DNA from: Nereocystis luetkeana
Lineage: Eukaryota; Sar; Phaeophyceae; Laminariales; Laminariaceae
Assembly (NCBI GenBank): GCA_031213475.1
Contig: JARUPZ010000002.1
Location: 3,286,001-3,350,000, forward strand
Direction of reading: 5' to 3'
DNA: 64,000 nucleotides
Each line of letters starts with the position of its first letter. Position 1 is the first letter of the stretch. Of this stretch, positions 34,881-46,100 are shown piece after piece. Both the position numbers and the translations under genes were made by a program. The notes under the pieces are model-generated. The model was not told the DNA's origin. It saw only the letters and a program-made list of their open reading frames with translations, and searched no databases.

Positions 34881-35124
34881 TGTTCGTTTGGATCGTTCCA
34901 GCAGCGACGGTCACAAGTTGTAGAGGGTTGCGTATATCTTCGCAGGCGTTATTGTGAATTTTGCCGTGTGTTCATGAGGAGAGTTCGAGCACTCCGTTCT
35001 CCGCTCCGAGCTGTGAGCTAGGCCCCGCTCTCTCTCTCCTCCTCTGTCCTCTAATACAACGACTATAAAGAATATCATCAGACCACGTGGTGGTCAGGGC
35101 ATCCAGGTTTGGACTCTACGAACA
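34881..35124 (+). repeat. 3' LTR of Copia-2
   Basis: TGTTCGTTTGGATCGTTCCA to CTACGAACA, followed by the target duplicate CGCTT. The purine tract CCAGGGAGGG lies directly upstream. Confidence 0.9.
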
Positions 35125-35159
35125 CGCTTCGCATAATTTGATGCGTATTTTTTATTTTT

Positions 35160-35675
35160 CCTTCCTGAGCGAGAGTAGCGGATGGCGTAGGCCGCCCGCG
35201 GAGCGAAGCGCGTTGCACCTATTACTCAATTCAGCCAGCGCTGACTGAGTATATTATCTCTTCCAACCACCGGGCACGTTTTGGAATAGGGCTATCACCT
35301 GAAGCTGTCCACCTCGCGGGCCCGCTCGTCCGCCCGCAGCGCCGCTGGTCGTGCCATGATCCTGGTACTGATGGAGGGCGGGGGGAGAGGCGTCCCAAAA
35401 GTACCGGAAGCGGGGGGCCAGCAATGGGTATATATAGAGTGTACGGCGGTTGATGACACGTGCACGCGCGTTTCGGCAGGTGCGGCAAGGCTTGAGACAG
35501 GGTCCATACGAGCGTTACACGTGTTGCGAGGTGCAAGCGGGTCTGGAGCAACGAGAAGATTTTACGATAATGACCTCGTATCCAAGTATCTACTGCTGTA
35601 CGATCGTAGTTATACAAGGCGCTTCGCTCCGCGGGCGGCCTACGCCGCCCGCTACGCTCGCTCTGGAAGAAAAAA
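35160..35675. repeat. Element with 50-bp GC-rich inverted ends
   Basis: GGCGTAGGCCGCCCGCGGAG at about 35183-35202 is matched in reverse at about 35632-35651 (CTCCGCGGGCGGCCTACGCC); flanking bases extend the match to about 50 bp per arm. The 400 bp between shows no coding signal I recognise. Confidence 0.7.
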
Positions 35676-35734
35676 TCCATCGAATTACGCGAAGCGGACA
35701 GAAGGTCGATGATTGAACATATATTCTTATGATT

Positions 35735-36895
35735 GTTGCAGTTGCAAATTGGCGACTTGATAATGCCAAGAGTCACATGCCGTACGTACGTACGTACGTA
35801 CGTACTGGTATACCCCAGGTAGGGTCCTGATTTTCTTCTTTCGATATGCTGTATGATATGTACCTGGTATGTACGCACGAGAAAGCACAGCATTTTTTAT
35901 TTTTTATTTTCTCATCCCATTCATTATCTTCGCCCATCTTCTTCTCTCTCTCCTTCCAACTCGTAACTCAGATCCGGGGTCACATAGCAGGCCCTTCTAC
36001 CCCCTTCCCGCTACGGTACGTCCCTTCATTTTTATCGCGAGAAGATTTCAGCCTTTTTCTTCCCTCGTCGACTCGCATCGAATTGTGCCTACCCACGCTG
36101 CAAGGCGCTCTCAACAATTGAATCCTTTTTTATTTTTGCAAATAAAGTCAAAGTTCGACCCACCTGGGGCTCGAACCCAGGACTCAAACAAGTAGAATTC
36201 GAGGTTAACCACTTGAACCACCGGCATGGCACAGCACAGCAGCACCGCAAAAACAATATGAAACCGAAAAATATGGAAAGAGAAAAAATCCCCGTCCCCT
36301 CTCATGTAATAATTGTCTGCCTCTGGAACACCTTGCATCACTCAAATAAGTAAAAAAATAAACAAAATGAACAGCAGAGCTTCTCTCTCAGCCTCGTACG
36401 CCGCCCGCCCCTCTCTCGACCATCTCGCCACCGATTCGGTCCGGGTAAAGCTTTCCTCCCTCTCTGTCACAGTGACCCCCGTTGCCCACCCCGCGTGAAG
36501 CCCGGTGCTCACCGTGACCCTCGTTCGCGAGCTCGACGATATCGATGGTCAGACGGGCGTTCGTCTCTGTGTATAGTTCAGGGTGGTTGCAAAAATAAGC
36601 ACCGCTTGAATGCTAGCTTGCAATCCTGAACGACCCTTATGAACTCGTACATACTCAGTCTAATTTTTCAGATGGAGGCAAAGGAGAGCCCATCCATGCT
36701 TCCCTTGTGTCTCGAGGCACACACGACGCCTAGCCACGAAAACCGCGACCGCACTCCTTGCAACCCCCCCTCTACCCGCCAGCATCCGCCGACACCCGCG
36801 ACGGCGCCGGGCTCGCCCGTGTCGCGGTGCTCCGACTACACACGCGCACACGAAACGTAAGAAGAAAAAAGGAAAAAATAACTGAAAGTGCAAAA
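35735..36895 (-). repeat. Right arm of the long inverted repeat flanking Copia-2
   Basis: It is the reverse-complement partner of 27245-28120. It carries an additional SINE (35893-36228) that the left arm lacks, so the left arm preserves the empty site. Confidence 0.8.
35893..36228 (-). mobile_element. tRNA-derived SINE, copy a
   Basis: Read on the minus strand it starts with a tRNA-like head: A box TGGTTCAAGTGG and B box GGTTCGAGCCC, with arms CTGGGTTCGAGCCCCAG. Next come a TTTGCAAAAATAAAAAAGG stretch and the body CGCGATAAAAATGAAGGGAC to GATCTGAGTTACGAGTTGG. It ends in an A-rich tail. GCACAGCA flanks both sides as a target duplicate, consistent with LINE-driven insertion. The head would fold poorly as a functional tRNA. 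Confidence 0.8.
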
Positions 36896-37756
36896 GAAAT
36901 TTCAACCAGCCGGTGAAAAAAAGCGAAAGAGGGCCTCCCAAACCGCTGAAAAACAAAATCGACTTTTTCTTTTTCCGAGTTTTTTTTTCTGTTGTTCCGG
37001 GGAAAAAAGTGTGGCACGACAAGCAAGCACGCAAAGAAAGCAAAGGACGCGAAGAAAGCAAGGATCGTAGAAGCGACAAAAAATCGTGGGCACTCGCTGA
37101 GCGTGAGGCAGGTGCTTATGATCAAGTGATTTTAGGAAAAGGGTAAACGTGATAATGTTTACGTACAGCTGTTGTGTTGCTCGTAATAGTACCGGATACC
37201 AGGAGTAGTACCGGTACTGCTGTACTGCAATGTGAAGTTGCCGCTATGATATCACACCGCACCAGCTTGTGGGATACGCAGCAGGGATATATATAGGCAC
37301 CCTCCGACATCTCACTTGGTGCCTGGTATTTCCAGGTGTAGCCGCTCCTGCTCCTCCGGCTGACACGGCTGCTTTCGAAAGTACGAGCGAGGACGGCTTT
37401 CTCTTGGCGCCCTTGTTGTAGGCACCTCCTCCGCGGCCGTTCATGGGGGAACAAACACCCCAAGCTCCGAAAGTGTGATCTCTCAACGCTTCAAATTCAA
37501 AACTCTACCAAGCTGAACTAATTTAATACATACAGGAGATGCTGTTTGCTCCTCGGCTTTACACGTAAAAGCTCCACGCTCAGAGCCGAGAGCTAACAAC
37601 AGCATTAATGGCTCTGGCTCTTTACAGCTCACACTGCACGCTGCTTATCATGGGACTGGGGGCACATGTCACACGGCCTTGAAACTCTTATTACCCCGGT
37701 ACCCGTATAGAACACGCCACTTAGAACGCTACAACGCCGAATAAAATAAAGTCAAC

Positions 37757-37960
37757 TGCTGCTGTAGATTGTACCTGGTAGATCCTACCGGATATTTGCC
37801 GTTGTGAGATGTTCCGCAAGAGCCGTACCGTACTCGTAGATCCCACGTGACAAACGTGAACATGTGTGCAAGGGCCGTGTCAAGATCCTACCCTGCAAAA
37901 CATGATCTACTGCTGTTGATCTTGCATATATATGAGGAATGTACCAACTCGGAAAGATGG
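37757..37960 (+). repeat. GATC-family fragment, strongly diverged
   Basis: GTAGATCCTACCGGATATTT, TGAGATGTTCCGCAAGAGCC, TGTGTGCAAGGGCC and CAAAACATGATCTACTGCTG loosely follow the order of the 2462-2800 element. Confidence 0.35.
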
Positions 37961-38265
37961 ATGGATCTACTACTACACTGCTCTGTATTGTACGCTACAC
38001 TATTAATACTTGTTGCTGCAGCAGCTGCCGTCGTGCCGTAGATCGTGAAAAATAGTACCAGTACCAGGTATTATAGTATCTGGTCCAAAGTCCAGAATGT
38101 AAGTATGAAACTGTTAATAATGTTGCAGCAAAGCCGAGGGAGACCCCAGTTGACGCCGGGAGAAGGAGGGAAATGGCTGTGTTAGCCTTCGTGCGTTGCG
38201 GACTTGAAAGAAGAAAACATCGGGCATGCAGTGAGACACAAAAGACGGAAAGTATGCGACAACTT

Positions 38266-38364
38266 ATTAACCCCTTTGGAACCGCAGTCCCGTTTTGGGG
38301 ACAAACTACTTGAAGTTTGACTGGTTTGTCCCCACATATGGGACTGCGGTTCTAAAAGGGTTAA
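38266..38364. repeat. TTAA-type palindromic MITE-like element, copy 4
   Basis: TTAACCCCTTTGGAACCGCA and TGCGGTTCTAAAAGGGTTAA enclose GGGGACAAACTACTTGAAG. TTAA stands at both ends. Confidence 0.8.
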
Positions 38365-40177
38365 CTACTACCTGGTACGATACTACGAACGAATTAATAC
38401 TGCGGGAATATCCAGCCCAGCGGGTACATCTGGTCCAAAAAACATTTACTACCTACCTGGTATCCATACATAACAGATGGGCAGGTCGGTATCTATACTT
38501 TGGGCGCCCCATTATATTTGTTATACACACCACCTTGCAAAAAAACTTGTTGTGCAACATCTATCTTTTGGTTACCAACTAAGTTGCACGGTGGCCCAAA
38601 TCCAACCATGCACCGGGCCTTGCTTTTTTTGGGGGGGGGTCGAGGTGGTGACGTTCTTCCTATAATACCCCGGCCGGCCAAAGGTCAGCCTCGCGACAAA
38701 GCAGACAGCAACCATTAGCAGTGAGTGGTATTGCACGGGTCAAGTTGCAATGGCGTTGCAACTAGGGTCTCCCACCGGACTTCTGGTCTTCACGTGGTAC
38801 TGAGCGGAGGGGAAGGGGGGGGTGGGGCGTTGAAAAAGCCTGGAAAACACCGTGATGACGTCTACAAAGTGACACTCGTACTGGTATGTACGTAGGAGGA
38901 GTATTATTGCAATTATTAAATAGTTGGAATATTGCTTTGAAGGAACATAACATCGCCAATGGCGACAAAACAAATAGAAAACGAGTGAGTAAAAATGGCG
39001 CTTCTGACCACTACGAGTACGAGCGTAGCAGCAGCACGGCGATGGATATCGCGCTCCTCCAAAGTACAAGCAACGAGCGCCTTCGCCAATTATTCCCAGT
39101 CTAGTGCGCGAGAAACAAGCGCGAGATTGAAAGATTCGCCAACGAACGCACATCCATCGGATTCTGCGACTGAACGGAAAACATCGCACTACTCCGTCGC
39201 ACGACCTTTTGTCCTTCCACAACAACTCCTTTTTTTGGTTTCACGAGCATGCCGAACCAAATTGGACTGGCGCGTCTGCATCGCTACGACCATTGCCACA
39301 AAGTCTTACTGACTACTGTACATATATGATGCTGAAGAGCTCTGGTAAAAGCTACAGTCAGCAGCGGTCATCAACAACTGGACTCATGTATGATACTTCG
39401 TATATATATTATTCGGGAAACCCCCGACAAAAAATACAGGTTCCAGTTTCAAGCCTACTGAGTTCGTGCACAATGCCTGTCGTTTCTCGTCCCCACCAAA
39501 CCCCCGCCAACCACAACACCCGCCTGGGATAACCCGACCACACTGCCTTCCTAGCATTCGCCCCCCCCTGCCCCCCGAGACAAACACCCAGACAATCCGT
39601 GCACTACATGCTGCAGTTAAAGCAACGCGATTCAGGTAGGTACCCAGTCGGCTTCTGGCACAATGTATACACATTGCACACCAGGGAGCAGGCTCTGGCT
39701 CGGCTCAAAGCTACAAGAGCATCGTTGGGGCGGTTCGATGCAGTCAGTCAGGCCCATGAAGGGTTCGCGGCTCACAGCAAAATCGCCCCCACAACACCCT
39801 TTTTCCAAGGCGTGCTATGTACGTACGCCTTTTTTCTTCCCCCTGTTCTCCCAGAAGCGCGTTAACAAGCACGCATGCTCCGCTCCGTATGGGAGGCAGC
39901 CGCAGGCGCAAGGGGAAGGATCAATCCCATCGGCGGGGATGAGGTACGGAAGGAAGGGAGGCAGGCAGAGATATCACGCACACACTCGCCATAGCAGAAA
40001 AAAACAACAACGCCCAGCAGTTGAGCAACGGCGGTATCAGCATGCTCTGTGCTTTTCCCTCGCATTATTTCGGATTCTCGGTTCGCGAACTTGCTGGCAC
40101 ATCGACACAATCAGCATTCTGCCGACACGGCACTCGCGTTGAGGCGAAGAGGCAATGGCCCTTTCTGCACGCCGGCC

Positions 40178-43100
40178 TCAGCCCTCCGCTATCTCCTGCT
40201 CGTCGATGAAAGCTTGGTCGTCTTTCCTCTCTTCCTGGGCGCCCTCCACCGCGTTCACTGCTTCGCACTCGTCGATCCAATCCGTGTAGACATCTATTGG
40301 TTCGGTTAAGTCTGCAGCAATGATCGACAAACGGGGAGGGGGGATAGGTGCCGATACCAGGAAGCGGGCGGGAGAGAGGGGGGGGGGGGGAGGGAGGCAG
40401 GGGAGCAGGAAAACAGGAAGGCAGGCAGGCAGGCAGGCAAGGAGGGAGGAATGTGAGGCTGGGGTTTTGCTTTTCACGGGAAGGTTAACTGGCGCAGGCG
40501 TTGCACGTGCGCAAAAAGACGACCGGGCTCACAACCGGTGGTAGCCTCCAGGGTCTCTCTCTTTCTGCCTCGAAAAAACTAATTGGCTGTTCGGGCATAC
40601 AAGGCGGGGAGACTGCTGTACTTTTTTTTTTTTTTTTTTTGCTCATCCCATTCATTATCTTCGCACACCTTCTTCTCTCTCTCCTTCCAACTCGTAGCTC
40701 AGATCCGGGGTCACATAGCAGGCTCTTCTACCCCCTTCCCGCTACGGTACGTGCCTTCATTTTTATCGCGAGAAGATTTTAGCCTTTTCTTCCCTCGTCG
40801 ATTCGCATCGAATTGTGCCTACCCACGCTACAAGGCGCTCTCAACAATTGAATCCTTTTGATTTTAATTTTTGCAAATAAAGTCAAAAGTCCGACCCACC
40901 TGGGGCTCGAACCCAGCACTCAAACACAAGTAGAATTCGAGCTTAACCACTTGAACCACCGGGGCGACCGGCTTACTGTAGGAAATAAATGCGCCATAGA
41001 CGATGCCCTCGTGTGGGTTTTGTAACGAAAACACGTGACAACGGCAGGGATCGATCTGCACCTTGGCCTCGAAAGCTCGGGGGGGCTTTTTCTTGCTGAG
41101 ACCACAAGCAGCCAGGCTCCCCCTCTTCTACGTGAATTTCGCCGACCAACACCGCAGGGGACACACGCGAAGCCGCAAGGTCTTGGTCAGCCTCGATACG
41201 TCAACTCACTTGCATGCTCTGCACCAAGAACACAACACCTTCAACCAGCAGAATTCATAGAGTACATATCCGTACGTCACGCGAGAAAAACTCTCGTTTT
41301 TCGCCTATTAATAGGAGCTGTTGTCGAATACACACCAGGCACAATGTTTACATACGCTTCAGACTTCCAGGGCTTTGAGGCGAGCCGTACACGGCCAATC
41401 TCGCCGGGCTCGTACAAGACCCCTCCCGCACGCATCCCTTCCACCGACCTCGAGACGATGGAATGTCGCACTTGGTGGTACCAATACGTAGTGACCCTGC
41501 AGAGATCGTAACAGGCGCTGCCAGGTCGAGCCTAGAAGCAGAACCTCGCGAAACTACTCCACGAATAACCGCGGTGGACGCAGCGACTCACAGTTTATAC
41601 CCATCTCGTAGTTGATATCGCACATGCGGCACTGCAGTCTCGCCGTTCCTTCCTTCCGATCCCTGCCCAAAGCGGATTTGAACCAGGGGCCGGAGAGAGA
41701 GTGAGAGAGAGAGTTCAAACGCGAACGCACAGATCGGGTAGAACAACGGGGCAGAACCAAGCTTGTGATTAATGAAAAAACAGCAGTAATGCTGCTGTAA
41801 GAAGAGACCGCTGTACTGCTGTGCCCCCGGTGTTACACTGCAGTGCAGCGCCAGTGAATGTCGTTGGCACTTTTCCCCCTAGACGCCCATACTAACGGTT
41901 GGGATAGAGGCATGGATTTGCTGTACCGTGGGTGCTATATTAGCACTATACTCAGGTAATTACCATTGCTGCCGCGGTTGGAATGCTATGCTTCGGCCGC
42001 TTCGCGAGCTTCTTGAAAGATAAACCAACACTGACCGTACAACTCGGACCAAATGCGCGCAGAGTGCTATATTCCAGCCACACGGTACTCGCCCACCAGC
42101 AGCATTCGGACACGAGGAGAGCGACACGCCGTGTTGCCATACGTAGGAGTACAGTAGTGAGTTCTAAGAGATGTGTTCTCGGCTCCATCGTCGTACCAAT
42201 ATCATCCGCCGTAGAACAGCCCCCAACATTCGCCGAGGCTACGGATACGCTTCAATACTTCCTTGGTACATCGTATTGAACGACCGCGGTCGCCCATGTT
42301 TCAAGCCTACTACTGCTATCGCCAGTTACGTGACATGTGCTGCTATCGCCAGTTACGTGACACGCCCCGTGGACAAGCCATCGTCGACGCCCTACCGAAA
42401 GTCCTTGAACTGTGAGACAAGATATTCCGCTCGTGCTCACTCGTGCTTTCGCCTTCCTCATTGTGGCCCAAACCGTGCTTGATCTTACATGAAACCTGGC
42501 GCGTACTCCGCGCTACTATATCAGCCGAGGGAGGACGTGTCGCAGACGTCGAGGAGTCGAACCGGGGATCCCCTCCCCTCAATGGCAACGATGAAACGCA
42601 TGCGCACCCCTACGTCGAGTCTATGTCCTCAGAGGACGGGTTGGGGCGCCCATGCTTCTTTTTCGTCGGACCGCTGGAAGATGGCGTAGCCGAAGCCGAT
42701 TCACGCTCTTCCCGGGTGTGGGTGTGACACTGCTCAGTCGTGTGAGCCCGCTTGCTACAGCACCGGTGGCAGGAAGCAGGATCACACGAATGAGCGCTGT
42801 CACACCAACACCAACGAGGACGGTGAATCGGCTCCGGAAGCGCCTCCCACCGGCTCGAAGAAAAACAAGAAGAGTCCCCGCAACAACCCTTGGTTTGAGG
42901 GCGAAGTTTCTCACGCAGCGGTGGGTGCCCAGGTGTGGTAGAAACTCCGAAAATCCTGGCTCCCTGCTTCTGAATCTTCGAAACGTGTGCTGGCTTCTCC
43001 AGTGCTAACAACTTCAAACGTGGGGGGGCATTGTGGATTCCAAGCATTGTGGATTCCAAGCTCTCGATCCCATCGTCGTACGTATCTCATCCGCCGTATG

Positions 43101-46100
43101 ATAGATCCTAAGTTCGCCGAGGCTACGGATACACGGCATTGCATCCTTCGTACCAGTATATCGGGTTGAGCGACTGAGATCGTCCCTGTTCCAAGGCCAT
43201 GACTGCTGTCGCCAGTTGCGTGACATGTCCCGTGGACAAGATACTATCGACGCCCCACCAAAGGTCCGTGAACTGTGAGACGGAAATATATTCCGCTTGT
43301 GTTCACTCGTGCTTTTGCCTTCCTCGTTTTGTATTTTTCATTTTTTTTCATCATCACTTTTACTCAACTCGCAGGAGGCTTTTACCCTCAGCGGTCTTCA
43401 TCCCAGGGACAAACCGTGGTCACAGGTGTCGTCCCTCCCCCCCCCGGTGCGTGCCTTCATTTTTATCGCGCATAGGGTGCAGCACTCCCACTGCCCGTCG
43501 ATTTCCATCGGACGTCGCTAACTCACGCTCTCGCGCTTTCCGCTATTAATAGTCAATTCTTATGCAAGAAAAAATCCGTATATAGGGGTATATGCACCCG
43601 GTGAGACTCGAACCCACCAAATTGCCATTAGCAGGCACGCGGACCACCTACCAAGCCGCAGGGGATGTCGGCTGGTAGGGCCCAAACCGTGCTCGATCCT
43701 ACATGAAACCTGGCGCGCACTCCGTGCTACCCATCAGCCGACGGGAGGAAGTGCCGCAGACGTCGAGTCGAACCCGGGGTCTTCTTCCCTCGTCGGCGTC
43801 GATCAAACACATGGGCACCCCTACGTGGAGTCTTTGTTCTCCACAAACACATGGGCACCCCTACGTGGAGTCTTTGTGCTCCAAGGACGGGATGGGGCCC
43901 CTATCCTTCTTTTCGTCGAAGCACCGGAAGATGGCGTGGCCGAAGCCAATTCACCTTCCTCCCGGATGTCGGTGTGACACTGCTTAGTCGTGTGGTCCTG
44001 CTTGCTGCAGCACCGGTGGCAGGAAGCAGGACCACACGAATGAGCGCTGTTACACCAACATCAGCGAGGAAAGTACACCGGCTTCGGAAACGCCTTCCAC
44101 GGTCTCGAAGGAGACACAGGAAGACGCGCCGCAACGTGTGTTCTGAGGGTCAAGAGTCCACGTAGCGGTAGGTGCCCAGGTGCGGTAGGCAGTCCCAAAG
44201 TATGTCTCCCTTCTTCTAAGTGTTCGAAAGGTGTGCTGGCTTCTCCAGAGTTGACAAGATCAAACATGGGGGGATTATGTGGTTCCAACTCCTCTACCCC
44301 ATCGCCACACGTATATCATCCTCCCTACAATACGTCCCAACATTCGCCGAGGTTAAGGCATTCACGTTATTTAGTAAGCACTTCGTAGATCGTTTTGCAC
44401 AACCGCGGTCGTCCATGCTCCAAAACCAGTGACTCGCATTGCTATCGTCAGATACGTGACATGTTCCGTGGACACGTAATTGTTGACGCCCTACCAAAGG
44501 TCCTTGGACTGCGAGACAAGAGATTCCGCTCGTGCCCACTCATTCGTTTGCCGTGGTCAGTAGAGCCAAACCGCGCTCGACCCTGCACAAAACCTGGCAC
44601 GTACTCAGGGATACTTTATAAGACAAGGGAGGCAATGCCGCGGATGTCGAGCCGAACCACCGGGTTCCCTCGCCTCAATGGCGTCGATGTACCACCTGGG
44701 CACTTCTACGCGGAGTCTATGTCTTCACAGGACGGGTTGGGGCGCCTTTCCTTCTTTTTCGTCGAACCGCTTGAAGACGACGTTGCCGAATCCGATTCAC
44801 GTTCCTCTCGGGCGTGGGTGCAACACGCTCAGTCTTGTTGTCCCGCTTGTTGCAGCACCGGTGCTGCAGCAAGCAGGGCTACACGGCTGAGCGCTGTTAC
44901 ACCAACATCAGAGAGGAGGATGAAACGGCTTCGGAAACTTCTCCTACCGGCTCCAAGATAAACAAGAAGAGGCGCCGCGACCCGTGTGTCGTAAAGGCGA
45001 AGGTTTTTTACGAAGCCGTGAATTCCCAGGTGTGGTAGATACACTCGAAAGTCTTCCTCCCTTCTTCTAAGTGCTAGAAGCATGGGCTGGTTTTTCCAGT
45101 GTTAACAAGTTCACACATGGGAGGGCGAAGATGGGTTCCTAAATCTCGACCCAACAACCGTCGCATGTGCATCATCCCCCGTACGACGGGTCCCGATATC
45201 CGCCGAGGTTCCGGATACACTTCATTCAGTACGTACGTAATTCGTACCTGGTACGAAGGTCGTATGGAACGAGTGCGGTCGTCCATATTCCAAGACCAGT
45301 TAACACTGTTATCAGATACGTGCCATGTCCCAGGGTCCTTGTTGATGCCCCATCAAAGATCCTTGGACTGCGAGACGACAGGAGATTCCGCTAGTGCTGG
45401 CTCGTTCGAGCTAAAACCATGTTTGATCCTACATATAACCTGGCGCGTGTTCCGCGCTACTACGAGTACACAAGCCAAGGGGGAAAAGTGTCGCAGATGC
45501 TGAGACGAACAGCCCCCGCCCCGTCGTCACTGGCGTCGACGAGACACCGGGGCACCCCTACGTGGAATCTTCGTCCTCAGAGTATGGGTCGGGGTCCCTA
45601 TTCTTGTTTTATGTCGAACCGCTGGAAGATTGGCATTCCCGAAGCAGACTCACTTTCCTCCCGGATGTGGGTGTGACACTGCCCAGTCGTGTGGTCTCAC
45701 TTGCCGCAGCACCGGCGGCAGCAAGCAGGACCACACGACTGAGACCTGTTCCATCAACATCTCTAGGAGCCCGAATCAGCTTCAGAAACGTCTTCTTGCT
45801 GGCCTGCTGTTGCGTACCTCGACGCTACGATCGTAGTGGATGTCGTGTGATGTGAGTGTGTGAAAGAGTCACCTTGAGAAGGGTTTCCTGGCGACCATAG
45901 GGCCGTGATCTAGGGGATAGTAATTTTTCATCCTTGCGGTTTCCAAGGTGAAATATTATCGGGTAACCGACTACCTGGGGCCCACATGCGGGTACAAATG
46001 GTTACGATACTTGATGCTCGTACCCGTGACGGGTATTGGCAGGCCGGGTAATACCCGCGGGTACCCGGGCAAGTAGCAAAATGCACATTTTTCACTCCGC

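Larger units (their letters stand above)
28162..35124 (+). mobile_element. Copia-2: Ty1/Copia LTR retrotransposon, old and broken
   Basis: It is bounded by LTRs of about 245 bp (28162-28410 and 34881-35124) with scattered differences and flanked by a CGCTT duplicate on both sides (28157-28161 and 35125-35129). A tRNA-primer-like site (GGTCTGGTACCAGAAGCC) follows the 5' LTR and a purine tract precedes the 3' LTR. Recognisable parts, plus strand: gag, three CCHC zinc knuckles (30.70-30.87 kb), protease (DSGAS, about 31.04 kb), GAG-pre-integrase, integrase (31.6-32.1 kb), reverse transcriptase (33.0-33.6 kb) and RNase H (34.0-34.35 kb). It is broken in several places and swollen by inserted repeats at 28959-29066, 29260-30241, 32320-32480 and 34708-34825. 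LTR divergence makes it clearly older than Copia-1. Confidence 0.92.
37140..40177. other. Intergenic stretch, no gene supported
   Basis: It contains a weak GATC-family fragment (37757-37960), a TTAA-type MITE-like copy (38266-38364), several TACCTGGTA motifs, and otherwise sequence I cannot name. Open frames here are short and lack recognisable motifs or splice-site support. Confidence 0.5.

Noticed and set aside
36150-36230. tRNA gene
   Set aside because: A and B boxes are present, but the sequence continues into a SINE body with an A-rich tail and target duplicates; the acceptor stem does not close convincingly.
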